DNA from: Phytoactinopolyspora limicola
GTDB lineage: Bacteria; Actinomycetota; Actinomycetes; Jiangellales; Jiangellaceae
Direction of reading: 5' to 3'
NCBI RefSeq assembly: GCF_011320225.1
Contig: NZ_JAAOEN010000017.1
Coordinates: 32,909 to 96,908, forward strand
Length of the DNA: 64,000 bases
The translations under genes and the position numbers were made by a program. The notes under the pieces are model-generated. The model was not told the origin of the DNA, did no database searches, and was given only the letters and a program-made list of their open reading frames with translations. Shown here piece after piece: positions 63,161-64,000 of the stretch (positions are counted from its first letter, which is position 1; every line of letters starts with the position of its first letter).

Positions 63161-64000
63161 GGTGACGTCGACGGTGGGGCATCGGGCACCGGCAGCAGGC
63201 GCACCAGATCTCCGTCCCGGATCTCGCCGGACTCGACGAGAGACTCACCGTGCAAAGCGCCGACCACGTCCACGCGGGTCTCGACCACGTTGTCATCGCG
63301 GACCACACGGGTCACCACGTTCCCCGACCGATCCGTCCAGAGTGCGCTGGTGGGAAGCACCCAATGATCGCGGTCACCGATCTCCCGGGTCATGGTCAGG
63401 CTGATCTCCTGCCCCGCGACGATGTCGTCGAGATCGCCGGACAGCGGGAACACGGTCACGGCATCACTGGATTCGCCGTCGTGCCCTTCGAGTACGGCGT
63501 CGTGTGGAGCAGCCACCTCGATGTCGTCGAACCCGACCAGATGGAACTGCCATCCGTCCGGCGTTCGTCACCCCGAGAAGCAGCGGCGATGCGGGCGCGG
63601 TCAACCGCCAGGTACCGGAGCCGACCGAAACGATGGGCCCATCGACCTCGTCGCCCACATCAAGCAGCACGGCCGTCACCGACACGGGCACCTCGGCGAG
63701 GAAAGCCACCTCAGATGCCGGTAGACGTCCTCCGTTCTCGAGGGCTTCCAGCCCGTGACCGGCATACAGGCGAGCGATCGCCGCGGCAAGCGTTTCGTCG
63801 TAGGGGCCGTCCGTAGGTATCGAGAAACCGTCGAGGCCATCCAGCGCGTCCCGAAGCTGTTCCACGTCGGGCCCGGACATTCCTAACTCCATATCCCGGT
63901 AGGCGCCAAAGGCTCCAGCCAGAACGAACACCGGACGGCCAGATACGTGGGCTAGAACGTCGCCGGAGTGAAGCTGGTCACCGGTTTGCAGTTGAAGGCT
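63157..64000 (-). pseudogene. Membrane-fusion/peptidoglycan-binding-like subunit, frameshifted and cut by the window end
   Basis: An efflux periplasmic adaptor gene. The part from 64000 to about 63560 reads SGDVLAHVSGRPVFVLAGAF ... GMSGPDVEQLRDALDG (a peptidoglycan-binding-like domain) and ends WRLTAPASPLLLGVT; the second part, from about 63560 to 63157, continues in another frame as PDGWQFHLVGFDDIEVAAPHD and ends with the C-terminal beta domain. A one-base change near 63555-63575 joins them. It may be a true mutation or a sequencing error. The N-terminus lies beyond the window. First gene of the operon with ATPase and permease. Confidence 0.8.

Overview
The window is high-GC actinobacterial DNA: GTG and TTG starts behind strong GGAGG ribosome-binding sites, many GntR, IclR, TetR and XRE regulators, an actinobacterial pyrG, a Tat/lipobox solute-binding protein and a DUF559-type protein. 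The exact family cannot be fixed from sequence alone. By eye there is a clear composition break: about 5.0-26.8 kb and 29.1-33.6 kb are visibly poorer in G+C than the flanks, and a short GC-rich segment (26.86-29.09 kb) lies between them. I read this as an acquired island inserted into or next to a sugar-nucleotide and sugar-acid metabolic neighbourhood.

Layout. 0-5 kb: an XRE regulator that appears to carry wHTH, degenerate MNT and HEPN-like domains, an SMP-30 lactonase, an NAD-dependent epimerase and an aspartoacylase-type amidohydrolase. 5-26.5 kb (island): IlvD/Edd sugar-acid dehydratase, condensation-fold acyltransferase, HSL-type esterase, a family-5 solute-binding protein with two permeases and two ATPases spread over 17 kb, a DUF4038/apiosidase-like protein, a GH2 beta-galactosidase-like enzyme, a GMC oxidoreductase, an aldo/keto reductase and two divergent GT1 glycosyltransferases. 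26.9-29.1 kb: a second epimerase coupled to a NeuC/LegG-type epimerase. 29.2-33.5 kb: MFS exporter, 3Fe-4S-type ferredoxin and cytochrome P450. 33.7-39.8 kb: a CBS-nucleotidyltransferase (PtmE-like), then a sugar-acid operon (enolase-superfamily dehydratase, lactonase, SDR, zinc dehydrogenase) with a convergent GntR regulator. 40-43.5 kb: the complete dTDP-L-rhamnose set, rmlD convergent with rmlA-rmlB-rmlC across a 78-bp perfect palindrome. 43.7-48.8 kb: phosphoesterase, ATP-grasp, aldo/keto reductase, IclR regulator and Gfo/Idh/MocA oxidoreductase. 49.5-51.7 kb: legB-legC. 52.3-55.7 kb: IclR, a GSA-type aminotransferase and two very short GntR proteins. 55.9-64 kb: pyrG, a DUF559-type gene between two copies of a hairpin repeat, TetR with a divergent MFS exporter, and an ABC efflux system whose membrane-fusion gene is frameshifted and runs off the window.

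How the genes may work together. Three themes recur: (1) import and intracellular breakdown of a glycoside, followed by non-phosphorylative oxidation of the released sugar (ABC importer, glycosidases, GMC and AKR enzymes, lactonases, IlvD and enolase-type dehydratases); (2) surface-glycan precursors: dTDP-rhamnose and part of a legionaminic-type nonulosonate route (NeuC/LegG, PtmE-like, LegB, LegC); (3) a set consisting of P450, ferredoxin, two GT1s, acyltransferase, esterase and exporter that resembles in content, though not demonstrably in descent, the fungal sophorolipid cluster. Theme 3 is inference. Several small or non-coding elements deserve attention: a 25-codon ORF just before one GT1 gene, a 26-codon ORF with a very strong ribosome-binding site after the P450, recurrent GAAA-N6-TTTC palindromes, and a FadR-like operator core.
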